Assembly: GCA_007844125.1 (NCBI GenBank) | Contig: CM017563.1 | Span: 14,298,325-14,362,324, forward strand | Source: Sinonovacula constricta | Taxonomy: Eukaryota > Mollusca > Bivalvia > Cardiida > Solecurtidae | Length of the DNA: 64,000 nt | Direction of reading: 5' to 3' | In this document: one piece after another, positions 46,471 through 58,470 of the stretch | How positions within the stretch are numbered: position 1 is the first letter of the stretch | How the letters are laid out: every line of letters begins with the position of its first letter | Notes under the pieces: model-generated | Told to the model about the DNA's origin: nothing | Seen by the model: only the letters and a program-made list of their open reading frames with translations | The model's database searches: none | Position numbers and translations under genes: made by a program

Positions 46471-46919
46471 ACCTATGATCATTATGTTGAGATTTATGTA
46501 AATAAACTTGATCTTTTTGCCCAAATGGCTGAATTTGTTAAACATATCCATCATGTATGATGCGTGGTTCTGTTGCTGTAGCTATAAATGTTAAAACTTC
46601 ACTGTTGTGTTTCATGCCTGTCATCATGCAATGTATGGCACAACAAACCATTCAAATTGGGTCACAGAAAATGGAATATTTCTGCCATTTAGACGGTGGC
46701 ACAAACGACCTATCGTATAATATCTGGAGGAGACATGGTGATATAAAGCAGTTCTGCTGTAACATAATATAAAATGTAAATGAAGATAGGGTAATTTGGT
46801 ATCAAGGCTTGGCCAAGGGAATGTTTTGTCATAAATTATGAGGAGATGCCCTTGAGAGGGTGAAGAACAAGAGCAGGGAAACAGGACAAATAATAGGAAA
46901 GGTACTGACACCAGCGGTT

Positions 46920-47357
46920 TTAAAGGTAATGTCTGACTATTTGGACTAAAAATGTTCCTAAAAAGAACATCAAATAAATGCTATTTTTTGATACACTAAA
47001 TCATCATTACAAGTTTGTATTTCCAGTCTTAGCCATGCATGCTGCCCAGAAAGCTGTGTTTTTAACAACAAACAAACCATCTCATAGCTTACTGTAGAGA
47101 TAATATTATATCATCATCTAGGTAATATGCTTGATATCTATTTTTAGCAGAAATCTTTATCATTCTTATTTAAAGGTTTTGAGAGAATGAACATTGTGTG
47201 TGATTTATTTCACTATTTTATAACTAACAATAATTGAGGTAGGTGTTCAAAATCGTAAAAGATTTAAGTTTGAATATATTCAGAAATAATAGCCCATTAC
47301 CCCAAAGGTATTTTCACGTGTATTTGATAAAGGCAGACTGTTGGCCACCACCTTTAA
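46920..47357 (+). mobile_element. T-MITE, 438 bp, TTAA at both ends
   Basis: TTAAAGGTAATGTCTGACTA and GCAGACTGTTGGCCACCACC with TTTAA form the ends. The interior is diverged but keeps TACAAGTTTGTATTTCCAGT, TATCATCATC and TTAGCAGAAATC. Confidence 0.75.
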
Positions 47358-47544
47358 AGGCACAACATGCTTGTGGGTCCTCACAGGAAGCTTTTCTGAT
47401 CTCCCTTTAAGTGTGACTATGCATGCATTAAGTGTTTCTAAACACAGGGCATCAGTTTTGATCCAATCTTTACAAATGGTAAGACAGTTTGTCTCCATAA
47501 AAGTTTGGCTGAATTGGAAACTTACTTAATGAGGTAAAAATTTA

Positions 47545-47740
47545 TGTCATTCGGTCCCTAGGAAGACCGTCTGAACAATCTTGAGGCCACATTATAGAAC
47601 AATGTTCACAATCAATGGTCAGATTGTTTGTCTTAATGAGATTGGTAATGAGTTCGAAAACTTGGTCATGCTGGGTTAAAAAGTAGGTCACTAGGTCAAA
47701 TCATCCTTGTGACCATATCGGACCAAACTTACATGGGAGT
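47545..47740. repeat. Degenerate dispersed repeat, bivalve-type
   Basis: Phrases GGTCCCTAGGAAGACCGTCT, TTGAGGCCACATTATAG, CTTGGTCATGCTGGGTTAAA and AGGTCACTAGGTCAAATCAT match, from memory, a highly abundant degenerate repeat of bivalve genomes. I cannot assign its class or limits from one copy. Confidence 0.55.
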
Positions 47741-48089
47741 TAATTGGCATGTGAAAGGTACAACAACTTGGACATTTAGAAGACAGGCATCATCACTCTT
47801 TGTTTTGGCTAACAATTTAATCAGCAATCTTTAAATGAAATAGTTGGGGGGTGAAACTTTATATTAACAAAAATGTTGCCATGTCACATTTAATGACTGA
47901 TTTGAAAGCTCATATTTTGCATTCTGATATCCAGAAAGAACTGCAATTATCTGGAATGTTTGTTTTTCATTTTGGCGTGTGACAATATTGTTCCTTATAA
48001 GCAGAGATACTGTAGCCTGTTTTGGCACGTCTGTCATGCTCGCAATACCCATATGTAGTTCAGTTTTACCTGTTACTCTGACATAATCA

Positions 48090-48146
48090 AAGCTAGCAAA
48101 ATAACTGCCAAAGCTAGCAAAATAACTGCCAAAAGCTAGCAAAATA
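48090..48146 (+). repeat. 21-bp tandem repeat, 3 copies
   Basis: AAGCTAGCAAAATAACTGCC is repeated nearly three times, the last with TTGG replacing CTGCC. Confidence 0.9.
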
Positions 48147-48885
<739 letters not shown>

Positions 48886-49360
48886 TTTACTGCGATAAAG
48901 TTGAATGGATCTTGATTTATACACTCTCCTCCCCCCCTGCCACTACTACGAATTGCTGAACATCATTAATTTAAGTTTAGTCATAAAAGTGTCTGTGCAA
49001 TTGTCTGCAAACAGAACCAAAACTTACTTTGAATATTGATTAGAAGTGACTGACATCCTTCATTTTATATCCATCAAGGAATTGTTTTATATTTAATAAG
49101 AAAAAATAGTCCTAGTTTTTAAAACAAGATTTTACCATATCCTATGATTGTGCAGTTCACATGCAGAAAATCTGATACATATCCATGATGGGATGTCTAA
49201 TCATAAACAACATGCTTCTATAATCTGTTGTAAAGAAATGATATACTAGACCTTGTACAACAATCAGTAGAGCATGGGCTCCATATATAGAATACTCAGA
49301 ACTGGGCTTGACATACCGAAGTTGTAAAAAGTGGTAGTAGTAGAGCTACTTCACAAATAT

Positions 49361-49854
49361 TTAAAGGTGGTAACCGACAGTTTGCCTATATTAAATACAC
49401 ATACCAGTATCTAACCACTGATTTGAGGAGTTTGGTCATACTTTTTGCATAATTCCATATTTTAATCATTATAAAGATGATTTTGAATGCTGACTTTATT
49501 GTTAGGCTGTACTAATCACGAGGAAAAATACTCAAAATGTTCAGTCTATAAAACTCTAAAAAAGTGTGATAGTTGTCTTGGCTAAAAATAGATATCGACA
49601 TCAGAGCGGATTGCCCACATGACAATATAAAAGTAAGTGGTCATGTGTTTTTCTAAGTTTTAAAATAGCTATCTCAGCGGCATGGCTACGATAGGAAACA
49701 CCTGTTTGCAACAACGAGTGAGGATTTATCCTTGACTGTGTACAAAGATCTTTGTCATCAAAGAACAGCATTTTGCGAGACCATTTCAGGTACCAATGTC
49801 TTACTTGGTTATTTGAGAAACAAAAATTGGACCAAACTGTCAGATACCACCTTC
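49361..49854 (-). mobile_element. T-MITE inside SINE-A
   Basis: It starts TTAAAGGTGGTAACCGACAG and ends GACCAAACTGTCAGATACCA followed by CCTTCAA. The interior is the reverse-orientation family sequence (AGATATCGACATCAGAGCGG, ACGATAGGAAACACCTGTTT). It is younger than the SINE it interrupts. Confidence 0.85.
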
Positions 49855-49957
49855 AAGCAAGTTTGTGGATAGTTCAATGAATGGTTGGCCCAGTGTAATG
49901 ATATTATGACTGACATGTAAGGTGTTCATGGCATTTTATACACAGTGAAGGCAGCAC

Positions 49958-50620
49958 AGAACAGAAAATTTATTAGGTAAACAAAGGCCATCGCCCCAGA
50001 ATACATAGCATATATCATGATATATACAAAGTCATGAATTATGAGTTGTGTCATTATAAATGAATAATAATCATATGGTTTCAATTGCATTGATTAGATG
50101 GGAGATGTGAATAGATATATTTTTAATATCATTCATATCTTGTGATGATAATAGATTGTAGAAATCTTGTATATCAGTTCCATTTACGTACCAATTAAAT
50201 AAGAAGGAATGTCTTAAATCATTGTATCTAGAACAGTGAAAAAATGCATGAAACTCACAGTCAATAACATATATCTGATTATATTGTTGACAATATAAGC
50301 AAACGAAGCATCTTTCATTAGTCCATAATGTTGCCCTAGTTCAATATTAAGCTTGTGATTTGACAGTTGAAATCTTGACAAAGCAATTTTATACTTTATA
50401 TTTATATCTAATGTTATACATGTCTTAACATTCAATAGACTCTATCTAAAAGGAGGAATAATGATGACATCTGTCAGAATTATTAACAGCTGTATGCCAA
50501 TCATTTTTACAACTATCATTAACCCTCTGTCTAAAAAAGCAAATAAATTGGTTTATGTTACCAACATCCTAACTTATCCAAACAAAGCCAAAATCATATT
50601 TATATAAAAGATTGTTATGA
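49958..50620 (-). pseudogene. LINE (non-LTR retrotransposon) 3' fragment, frameshifted
   Basis: On the minus strand, translated pieces in different frames line up with the C-terminus typical of LINE ORF2 proteins. In order they are CKNDWHTAVNNS, then KIALSRFQLSNHKLNIELGQ, then a zinc-knuckle-like CFVC followed by CEFHAFFHC and SRYNDLR (50220-50316). The last two pieces need a frameshift near 50310, and a stop lies between the first two, so it is dead. No reverse-transcriptase catalytic motif lies within the fragment. It replaces about 20 bp of the SINE-A in which it sits. The LINE clade cannot be set from this part. Confidence 0.7.
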
Positions 50621-50917
50621 ATGCCATCTCTGGATAACTGAAATACTTGATGTTGGGATGATAAGACAACAACAATCAACAAAGAAATAGATATAGGGAT
50701 TTTGAAATATATAATGAGTAGCCATTGTCTTCATGCTTATACGCACCTATTGTTGTCAGCCAGTTTTGGGTATTCTATTTCTGTTTAGTCGCTATTTCGG
50801 AGGTGAGAGTGGACAACATCATGTGATTTTCTCATATTTTTGCCAACAGGGTCATAGAAAAGATAGATAGAATTTACCTATATACATATGCAACATGAAA
50901 TTGCTACCAGATAATAC

Positions 50918-50990
50918 GCTGCAAAAAACAAAAACAAAAAAACCAAACAAACAAAAACAAAACAAAAAAACAAAAAAACAAAAAAAAAAC
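50918..50990. repeat. A/C-rich simple repeat
   Basis: Runs of (CAAAA)n and (CAAA)n with A-tracts. On the minus strand it reads as the T-rich equivalent. Confidence 0.9.
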
Positions 50991-51022
50991 CCTTTCTATA
51001 TTTGGGATTGGTTCTACATTTA

Positions 51023-51461
51023 TTACTTGTGATAGTACAATTTTTTAATATAAGATTGATAATCATAATTGACAGAAGATGGATTGTACCCCATATTTAA
51101 CATAACATTTCTAAACAGCTTTTCTTGTAATTGGTCAATGAAGGCATCTGTCCATACAATGCAAATAACTCGCGAGAAGTATATTCTCTTAATCCTCCAT
51201 TCATTAATAGTCTCATTGTGCAATATGCTTTCTTTTGTACAATGTTGTTCTATTGGGGACTTCCGCTGAGATTAATTTATAGAAAAGTGCACCTTGTTGT
51301 ACTTCACTTTGTGGAGGCTTTATATTGGGATTTATACATATTTTGTCCATCCATTGAAAGTTGATGTGTGTAAATGTGTAACACAATATCTTACAATACA
51401 CAGTGAAGTATGTCATAAATAGAAATATATCTGTCAATGCAATAGGTAAAAACATGCACAT
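51023..51461 (-). other. Possible decayed coding fragment, unassigned
   Basis: Two overlapping minus-strand frames look coding in part: one with PPQSEVQQGALFYKLISAEV and one with WTDAFIDQLQEKLFRNVMLN. They would need a frameshift to join. It could be an older piece of a transposon on the same strand as the LINE fragment, but no diagnostic motif is visible. Confidence 0.25.
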
Positions 51462-51645
51462 GGTTTTATAAATAAGATGTTTGTTAACAGTCGTGTCCTA
51501 TCTTGAGCAGTTTATGATAATATCTTTGCCTGTTCCTATGATTATAGTTTTTATTTTACAACATGGGCTTCCATTTTCATTTGAAATGGGATGGTTAAAG
51601 ACCATTGCTGTGTCTCTTACTTCTAATATATTTTTTTTTCAAAAT

Positions 51646-51990
51646 CAGGTGAGAGACAACCTATTGTAGACATACTTTTAACAACCTGTTTATAAAATCA
51701 AGAATTGTGGATAGAATTCTTTTTATTTTTTTAAAAGCAGGCGAGACCATTTTTTTTTATTTTATATGGACAGACTTGAAACAATTTGTTTACAAAATCA
51801 AGCACCATGATTACAAAAATTAATTTAAAAAAACAGGCTGGAGACATTTTATCATGAACAGTCTTTAATCAATTTACTTACAAAATTAAACATTGTGACT
51901 TGAAAACAAATTTAGAAATGCAGGCTAGGCTATGGACATTTTTGATTTACAAAATCAAGCTCTGTGACTAAAAAAATCAAGGGCATCCTT
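51646..51990 (+). repeat. Degenerate tandem repeat, about 90-bp unit
   Basis: Four units begin near 51647, 51739, 51833 and 51921 with CAGG(C/T)-(G/T)AGAC-type starts. They share TTTACAAAATCAAGC and TTGTGACT blocks. Confidence 0.65.
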
Positions 51991-52960
51991 TAAACTCGGT
52001 CACAGCCCTCCTTTTAAAAAAAATATGGAATGTAAACACACTTCACTGGTGTAAAAGGTTACGTAGCATTGTGCAGCGTAAAGTTTATTGGATGGTAGTT
52101 TTCATTCTGTGGAAAATTTCCAAGTTAATGTGTACCACCTACTGATTGTGTACAACATGATATAACATGCATGTTTACATATAGGGAAATAGGCCACGTG
52201 TGTTCAAGGAGGAAAGTTGAAAGTAAATAAAGATTAATATAATGAACTGGTGAATCGGTGAATTAATCAGTGTTTAGATATTAAAAGTGTGCAGTTGTTT
52301 TAAGTGATCAGTGTCCATGTGCTGAAATATGTACTTTTTTGTTGTTGTTTTTTATCAGTGTGCAGTTGTTAAAGGTAATAATTGTAAAAGATATCAGTGT
52401 TGATTGGTGTGCAGATATTTGATTGGTCAGTGTGCAGATAACCTGGTTGGGGGAGGTTTTTGCTCACAAAAGCTAAGGTTAGTATATTGGAGGCTGTTTT
52501 AATTTTAATGGTTAAGATAAAGATGTCCTTTTTGCAAAGTGGTAGAGTTAAAAGCCCCCTTTTTAAGAACTAAGTTAATTAATTTAAATAGTACAGTATT
52601 ATAATTATGTTTTAAATTTATATAGTTAAGTAAGACGAAGATGTTCTTTTTGCATAGAGACTAAGGTAAAAGGCAAGTTTGTAAGAACTGTGTTAATTAA
52701 ATGTATTTCAAAATTCATATCAAGTATCTTTTAATTAAAATGATTTCATTTTAATTTATAATTCTCAAGTTCTGCCTTCATTAAGGCAAATTGAATATGA
52801 GGTTGTATAGAAATATAATTCTGTATAGATGCAGGTAAACATGACTGTTTAAATATGTCATTATAATTTTAGTGAGTGAATACACATTAACCTTGATTAG
52901 TTGACCTTGTTTCTCTTGTCAAGGTGGCACTAACCCTTATCACCAAATATGACATCCCCT
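51991..52960. other. AT-rich stretch upstream of exon C
   Basis: No repeat family is recognised. Phrases such as (AA/TC)AGTGTGCAG(T/A)T recur loosely between 52265 and 52450 (GTGTGCAGTTGTT, GTGTGCAGATA), suggesting a small degenerate repeat. Any promoter-proximal control of exon C would lie here. Confidence 0.4.
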
Positions 52961-52968
52961 AGGATAAA

Positions 52969-53010
52969 TATATAAGATAAGGAGAACATACACATTACAT
53001 CTCATACATT
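52969..53010 (+). promoter_or_regulatory. Candidate core promoter of exon C
   Basis: TATATAAG at 52969-52976 is followed 35 bp later by an initiator-like CTCATACA, with the A at 53004 as a possible start site. That would give a 5' leader of about 70 bases before the ATG at 53075. TATA-like strings are frequent in AT-rich DNA, so spacing and position are the main support. Confidence 0.4.
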
Positions 53011-53074
53011 TAGAATAGCACTGTATGCCATTTGTCACACACAGCTGGCGTTTGTCTCCACAGTCAAAACAAGG

Positions 53075-53490
53075 ATGGATTTTTATTCGAATGTTCGTGA
53101 ACGGAGTGCATCCCTCCATTCACTCCAGGACCATCGATTGTTTGTATATCCACCGACTCCTCAGTCGACGGTGAATTACACGCACATTTCGCCACTCAAT
53201 CTAATATGCTCAGCTGAACTTATTCCGATTAAAAAAAGCCCGACGGAGAAAATTGTTGAAGAACGAAGCAGTGAAAGCGATGATGACTGGCAGAGAAGTC
53301 CACAGTTACCGGAATACCAGTTTTTACAGCCTGTGTTTAGTCGTGAAGGAAGAGTGACATCATTCTCTCCAACACCGTGGGCACCAATTCCAGCACCGAC
53401 TTTGCGATCATGTGCAAGTATGTCGTCGTTGCATCAGATTTCGTGTGGGGAGGTAAAACATTCGATCAGGAGTCCAAGGCGACGTCTTTG
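53075..53490 (+). CDS. Alternative first coding exon C, 138 codons plus 2 nt
   Basis: The ATG has an excellent context (AAGG-ATG-G, A at -3). The frame runs 138 codons into a donor, GTGAGT, at 53491-53496, again phase 2. The exon holds 25 CpG dinucleotides by hand count in 416 bp, far denser than its flanks, as expected of an unmethylated first exon. The peptide is Ser/Pro-rich: RERSASLHSLQDH at residues 8-20, YPPTPQ, an acidic ERSSESDDDW patch (residues 63-72, CK2-like), SFSPTPWAPIPAP near 96-108, SCASMSSLHQ, and a basic end SPRRRL. No folded domain is visible. Like exon B it reads as a regulatory N-terminus, and the two would be mutually exclusive starts of one protein. The family is not recognised. 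Confidence 0.8.
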
Positions 53491-53496
53491 GTGAGT

Positions 53497-54185
53497 CATT
53501 TGTCTGATGATGATTGAACCAAAAAATTATAATTACAGACACACTGATTTCGTTGAAGAAAGAAAAATCAGATATACATTAGTTTTAGCAGCCTGTTTAT
53601 TAGTGGAAGCAACAAAAAAAATCAAGTTGATAACAATTAAACGTTAAAATCAATGCCAGTATATCAGTTAAGAACTGTTCTTACATTTTATTACGCATCA
53701 GTATAGTCTACTAAATTCTACTAAATATGGATTTTTTTAGAGCAAGTTCTGTTCGTTTCAAAGCATGCAATTCTGACACACAAAGGATATTGTTTATGAT
53801 GTTAAAAAAACCTGCTTTATTGCCTGTGGTGTCTAATTAATTCTGGCGAAAGATATACTTATTCATTTGTCAACATTTTTCTGTGACACTTGTTTTTTGG
53901 TCTTGTTCTTGGACAGATTTTATAATTATGTCATTGCAAATCTTAGTTTTTAATAAACCTGCTTATCAATAATTTATCACATCTGGACGAACAAAACAAA
54001 TCCATATCGGGCTCTGTACCTTTTTTCTGCCAAGTACATGGCAATAGTCAGAGTGGTGATTGGATTTATGCAGTTACCTATGTGCTAACAGTTTATTGAA
54101 AATTCAAAAATGCTTAAAAAGCAAATGGGTTCAACTGTGTTCGTATCTTTGATTATGCCTGATTGTAGAGTATTTTCTTGTGTCT
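53497..54185. other. Intronic stretch after exon C
   Basis: No gene or recognised repeat is seen. Confidence 0.45.
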
Positions 54186-54188
54186 GTG

Positions 54189-54933
54189 AAGGTGGTATCC
54201 AGCAGTTATAACACCTTGTTTTCTCCAAAATCCACAATAAATTACTGTTAGGTGAAAAGGGCCCACAAAATGCTGCTGAATGATGACCTACTTCTAAGTG
54301 ACATGTGAAGCATAATACACCACTTGTCATTACAAACATATATTTCCAGTCAGAGCCATGCCACACAGTTAGCTAATTTTAAACTAAGAAGACCCTGTCA
54401 CTGCTTACTTTAGAGATCACACTATATCTTAATCTAAATTATCGGCTTTGACGTTGATATCAATTTTTACAGGACTTCCCATGATGCCTGTTTAGAAAGA
54501 ATGGACATTTAGCATGACTTATTACATGATTTGTACTGTTTACCAATGGACATAAAATCGTCTTTGCTTAGACTTTTGTTTAAGTTTATGTAGAAATTTG
54601 CAACCGGCTGCAATAGCTCAATTGGTAGAGCATCTGCTTGTGGATCGGTAGGTCGCGGGTTCAAATCCAAACTGGGTCAAACCAAAGACCTTAAAGTTGG
54701 TAGTAGTGCCTTCCCTCCTAATGGTCGGAGCTAAGCGGACAGCATTACGCCTGACTCATCGGTGTTAGTATAATGGACCGGCAGAGTTCAGTCCCTGGGC
54801 ACCTCTTAAGTGCCCCTGTGCTATAATGATGGAAATGTCGCTGCACAGTATCTGCAAATAATGGCTAATCCCATCCCATCCCTATATTGTTACATGTATT
54901 TGATATAGGCGGACTGTTAGATACCACCTTTAA
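54189..54933 (+). mobile_element. T-MITE with nested SINE-B
   Basis: It starts AAGGTGGTATCCAGCAGTTA and ends GGCGGACTGTTAGATACCAC followed by CTTTAA. Without the SINE-B insert the element is about 460 bp. Internal blocks include ATATTTCCAGTCAGAGCCAT and TATGTAGAAATTTGC. Confidence 0.8.
54603..54887 (+). mobile_element. SINE-B copy inside a T-MITE
   Basis: The head ACCGGCTGCAATAGCTCAAT carries A box TAGCTCAATTGG and a B box reading GGTTCAAATCC. The body keeps AAGTTGGTAGTAGTGCCTTC, GACAGCATTACGCCTGACTC and GTATAATGGACCGGCAGAG. It ends AATGGCTAATCCCATCCCAT. The insertion postdates its host MITE. Confidence 0.85.
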
Positions 54934-54939
54934 TGTATC

Positions 54940-57065
54940 GAGAACGTTAATCATGCATGGTATCGGTATTTGTTATCCTTTTGAACTATAATTTTAGATA
55001 AATCTTTGTGTTTAAATAGATATGTCTGAAATTTTGGTAATGGAATATGACTGACAAAAGAAGAAACAACAAGGAAATAAGAAAAAAAGAAGCTACATTG
55101 TTCTTTATAAGAATATAATGTGTTAAATTATAAAAAAATTTCCAAACTATTTTTTTCTCCCATTGATTCCTGCAAAATAAATAAATAAATAGAATAGGAG
55201 TCTTTCGTTCTGAACTTTAAAGATGGCCCTTCCCAAAATTTGTCACTGACTCCTCCTACTATTGTTATTTGACAGTTTAAGATCACGCCTACCTTAAATG
55301 CTTACAAATTGTATCACAAACAAAAAGCATATGTTCTTTAGTATAAAGTATGTCAACCATTCACCACGTGGTGTACACTAACTGATTGGATAAACCTGAT
55401 TATGTAAACAGCCTTCACTGACCCATTTGGAACAGTCTATAATGATTCAGCTAATGACAATTATTTTGCATTCATATTAGTAATTGAGCTAAAATAATTC
55501 TGTCATAAACATGCAACCAAATCTTCAAGTATTTCATGTTCATTTGTTTTGTGTTTTGTTTTCTGTTGTTTTTTATTGTTGTTTTGTTTCTTTATTATTT
55601 TAGAATTTAGAATAATAATAAAAAAAAAAGATCTAATATTGCTGAGAGAAGAAAATGAATGCAACAGAGCTTGCTGAACAAATTTTTTTTTTTTATCTTT
55701 GTGATTATATAATTATGTATAATTCATCATAATATAGAATAATATATGATAGTATAATCGTACATAATAAGTCCCCAGATAATACATAAAATAATCTTTG
55801 AACGTAGTTGATGTGAGCACAGAGAGAAAGCGAAAAGAAGGTTAAAGAATCAAATGAGAAAGGTTGGACTAAATGCTGAAAAATTCCTTCGACAAAAAGT
55901 CTCATTTAATTGCAAGATGGATGTTAAAATAAGCATTTGATATAAATAGAATTTTATAAAATAAGTTAAGGGTGGGGGGGGACTTATTTCACTGCAGTTT
56001 TTTGTTTAGCTTATCTTTAAAGTTAAAACTAAAGAAAGAATTTTAGTAAGCTTATTTCCCAAAATTAGAGGAGACCAATTGAATGTAAACACATTTTTTT
56101 TTTAAATATATATAGAACGAAAATAAATATACAATGAAGAATTTTATATTCAAGGGAGGCAACCAAAGCTAATTTCTTTCACATAGTATTGAGGATTATT
56201 TCCCTTCATACATCACTGTTCTCAGTTTAGTTTGGAAAGCAGTTTAGTTTAGAAAGAAAAGTATGACTTATCTCTCTTGTTTTATAAATTTCCATAAAAT
56301 TTAAGAAACATTTTGATAGTTAATTTGCATATATCCAGCATATGCTTGTCCATTATGAAATATTTATTTTTAATCAACAAAATGTTTGTTCCTGCAGTGT
56401 CATGCTGTAAAGGTTTCAAGATAATAAGAAAGTGTTAAATTCATTGATATTACTACATGATGATAATACATCATTCCTTTTGAGAATGACAAGAATATTT
56501 ATCATTTACAAACCAAGGCTAACTATTTGTGTATTTTGGTTTTGCGGCACACGACACCAAACCAAAGCTAAGGTACTCTGCATATAACGTTACCATTTTG
56601 GTCTACTCGAATAGTGATGTTGTATGTTAAATTATTTTTAAGTTGTTCGTTTACCATGTCATGAGGATGGAGCTTTAGGTGCTTTCTTAATAAACTCCTT
56701 GTTAATAATATTTGTATCCCATTGGAAACAAGAAAGAAACGGTCGCCATTAACCATGTGTTTCAAGGGCAAGTCATGTCATTGGGTGTTTTTCTTCTCTT
56801 CAGCACAAAAAACACTAGAATTTCCTTGATTGGATCTGACAAGATTGCTTGTCTTTTTGCTGTTCTGTTTTCATCTGGCAGTAGTTTAATTCCGTTAGCT
56901 AATTGCTGTTCCCCCTCTGCTGTGCAATAAAGAAGCAAACCATCATTAATTAAATTAAATTGGCATTGATTTATACAATTATCTTACTTTATAAGATTTC
57001 ATAACTATTAAATACAACATCATAGATAGTTGCTATTAACTTGATGCAAAAATGACAAGACTTTT
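54940..57065. other. AT-rich intronic stretch
   Basis: No gene is supported. A short inverted repeat tail (TTTTGCGGCACACGACACC near 56541) relates to those at 32795 and 43118. The minus-strand frame at 56568-56771 lacks recognisable features. Confidence 0.4.
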
Positions 57066-57069
57066 ACAG

Positions 57070-58470
57070 ATATTGCTAGAGAATCTGCAGCAAATTGTGC
57101 TGATCCTGATTAGACAACTTCCAGCATAATTGTGCCGAACCTGATTAGACAACTCCTGGCGTAATTGTGACGAACCTCATTAGACAACTCCCGGCATAGT
57201 TGTGCCGATCCTGATTAGACAACTCCCAGCATAATTGTTCCGATCCTGATTAGATAACTCCCAGCATAATTGTGCCGATCCTGATTAGACAACTCCCAGC
57301 ATAATTGTGCCGATCCTGATTAGACAACTCCCAGCATATTTGTTCCGATCCTGATTAGACAACTCCCAGCATATTTGTTCCGATCCTGATTAGACAACTC
57401 CCAGCATAATTGTGCTGATCCTGATTAGACAACTCCCAGCATAATTGTGCTGATCCTGATTAGACAACTCCCAGCATAATTGTGCCAATCCCGATTAAAC
57501 AACTCCCTGCATAATTGTGCCGATCCTGATTAGACAACTCCCAGCATAATTGCGCCAATCCTGATTAAACAACTCCCAGCATAATTGCGCCAATCCTGAT
57601 TAAACAACTCCCAGCATAATTGCGCCAATCCTGATTAAACAACTCCCTGCATAATTGTGCCGATCCTGATTAGACAACTCCCAGCATAATTGTGCCGATT
57701 CTGATTAGACAACTCCCAGCATAATTGCGCCAATCCTGATTAAACAACTCCCAGCATAATTGTGTCAATCCTGATTAGACAACTCCCAGCATAATTGCGC
57801 CAATCCTGATTAAACAACTCCCAGCATAATTGCGCCAATCCTGATTAAACAACTCCCAGCATAATTGCGCCAATCCTGATTAAACAACTCCCAGCATAAT
57901 TGTGTCAATCCTGATTAAACAACTCCCTGCATAATTGTGCCGATCCTGATTAAACAACTCCCAGCATAATTGCGCCAATCCTGATTAAACAACTCCCAGC
58001 ATAATTGTGTCAATCCTGATTAAACAACTCCCAGCATAATTGCGCCAATCCTGATTAAACAACTCCCAGCATAATTGTGTCAATCCTGATTAAACAACTC
58101 CCAGCATAATTGTGTCAATCCTGATTAAACAACTCCCAGCATAATTGCGCCAATCCTGATTAAACAACTCCCAGCATAATTGTGTCAATCCTGATTAAAC
58201 AACTCCCAGCATAATTGTGCCGATCCTGATTAGACAACTCCCAGCATAATTGTGCCAATTCTGATTAGACAACTTCCAGCATAATTGTGCCAATCCTGAT
58301 TAGACAACTTCCAGCATAATTGTGCCGATCCTGATTAGACAACTTCCAGCATAATTGTGCCAATCCTGATTAGACAACTTCCAGCTTAATTGTGCCAATC
58401 CTGATTAGACAACTCCCAGCTTAATCTACACTTTTTGACTAAACCTAAGGAGGTTGGCTTAGCAGGTTAA
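57070..58470. repeat. H element expanded by an internal 35-bp minisatellite
   Basis: The left arm and flank (AGAATCTGCAGCAAATTGTG, CTGATCCTGATTAGACAAC) open the region. The right arm and flank (TTAATCTACACTTTTTGACT, AAACC, GGCTTAGCAGGTTAAATGG) close it. Everything between is the minisatellite, whose unit is the H left arm itself. Confidence 0.8.
57088..58425 (+). repeat. Minisatellite, 35-bp unit, 38 copies
   Basis: The unit is ATAATTGTGCCGATCCTGAT followed by TAGACAACTCCCAGC, 38 copies by hand count. Edge copies mostly read TGTGCCGATCC with TAGAC. Central copies mostly read TGCGCCAATCC or TGTGTCAATCC with TAAAC, and the last two types alternate between about 57960 and 58200, a sign of multi-unit duplication. 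Occasional copies end CCCTGC. Confidence 0.97.

Larger units (their letters stand above)
49247..50670 (+). mobile_element. SINE-A copy split by two later insertions
   Basis: Three pieces in order make up one degraded SINE-A. They are the head and early body at 49247-49360 (AGAGCATGGGCTCC, GACATACCGAAGTTG), the middle at 49858-49957 (ATGGTTGGCCCAGTGTAATG, ACACAGTGAAGGCAGCAC) and the 3' end at 50621-50670 (TCTGGATAACTGAAATACTT). A T-MITE separates the first two and a LINE fragment separates the last two. Confidence 0.75.

Noticed and set aside
50214..50435. A free-standing small gene on the minus strand
   Set aside because: It is part of a LINE C-terminus whose zinc-knuckle continues in another frame, so it is a relic.
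52969..53490. Exon C as an internal exon joined to exon B
   Set aside because: Its ATG context, the TATA and initiator spacing and the CpG density favour a first exon. Joining B (phase 2) to an acceptor here would also need a pyrimidine tract and AG before 53075 in the right frame, which I do not see convincingly.
57088..58425. CRISPR array
   Set aside because: The units are contiguous 35-bp tandem repeats with no unique spacers, and the context is eukaryotic.
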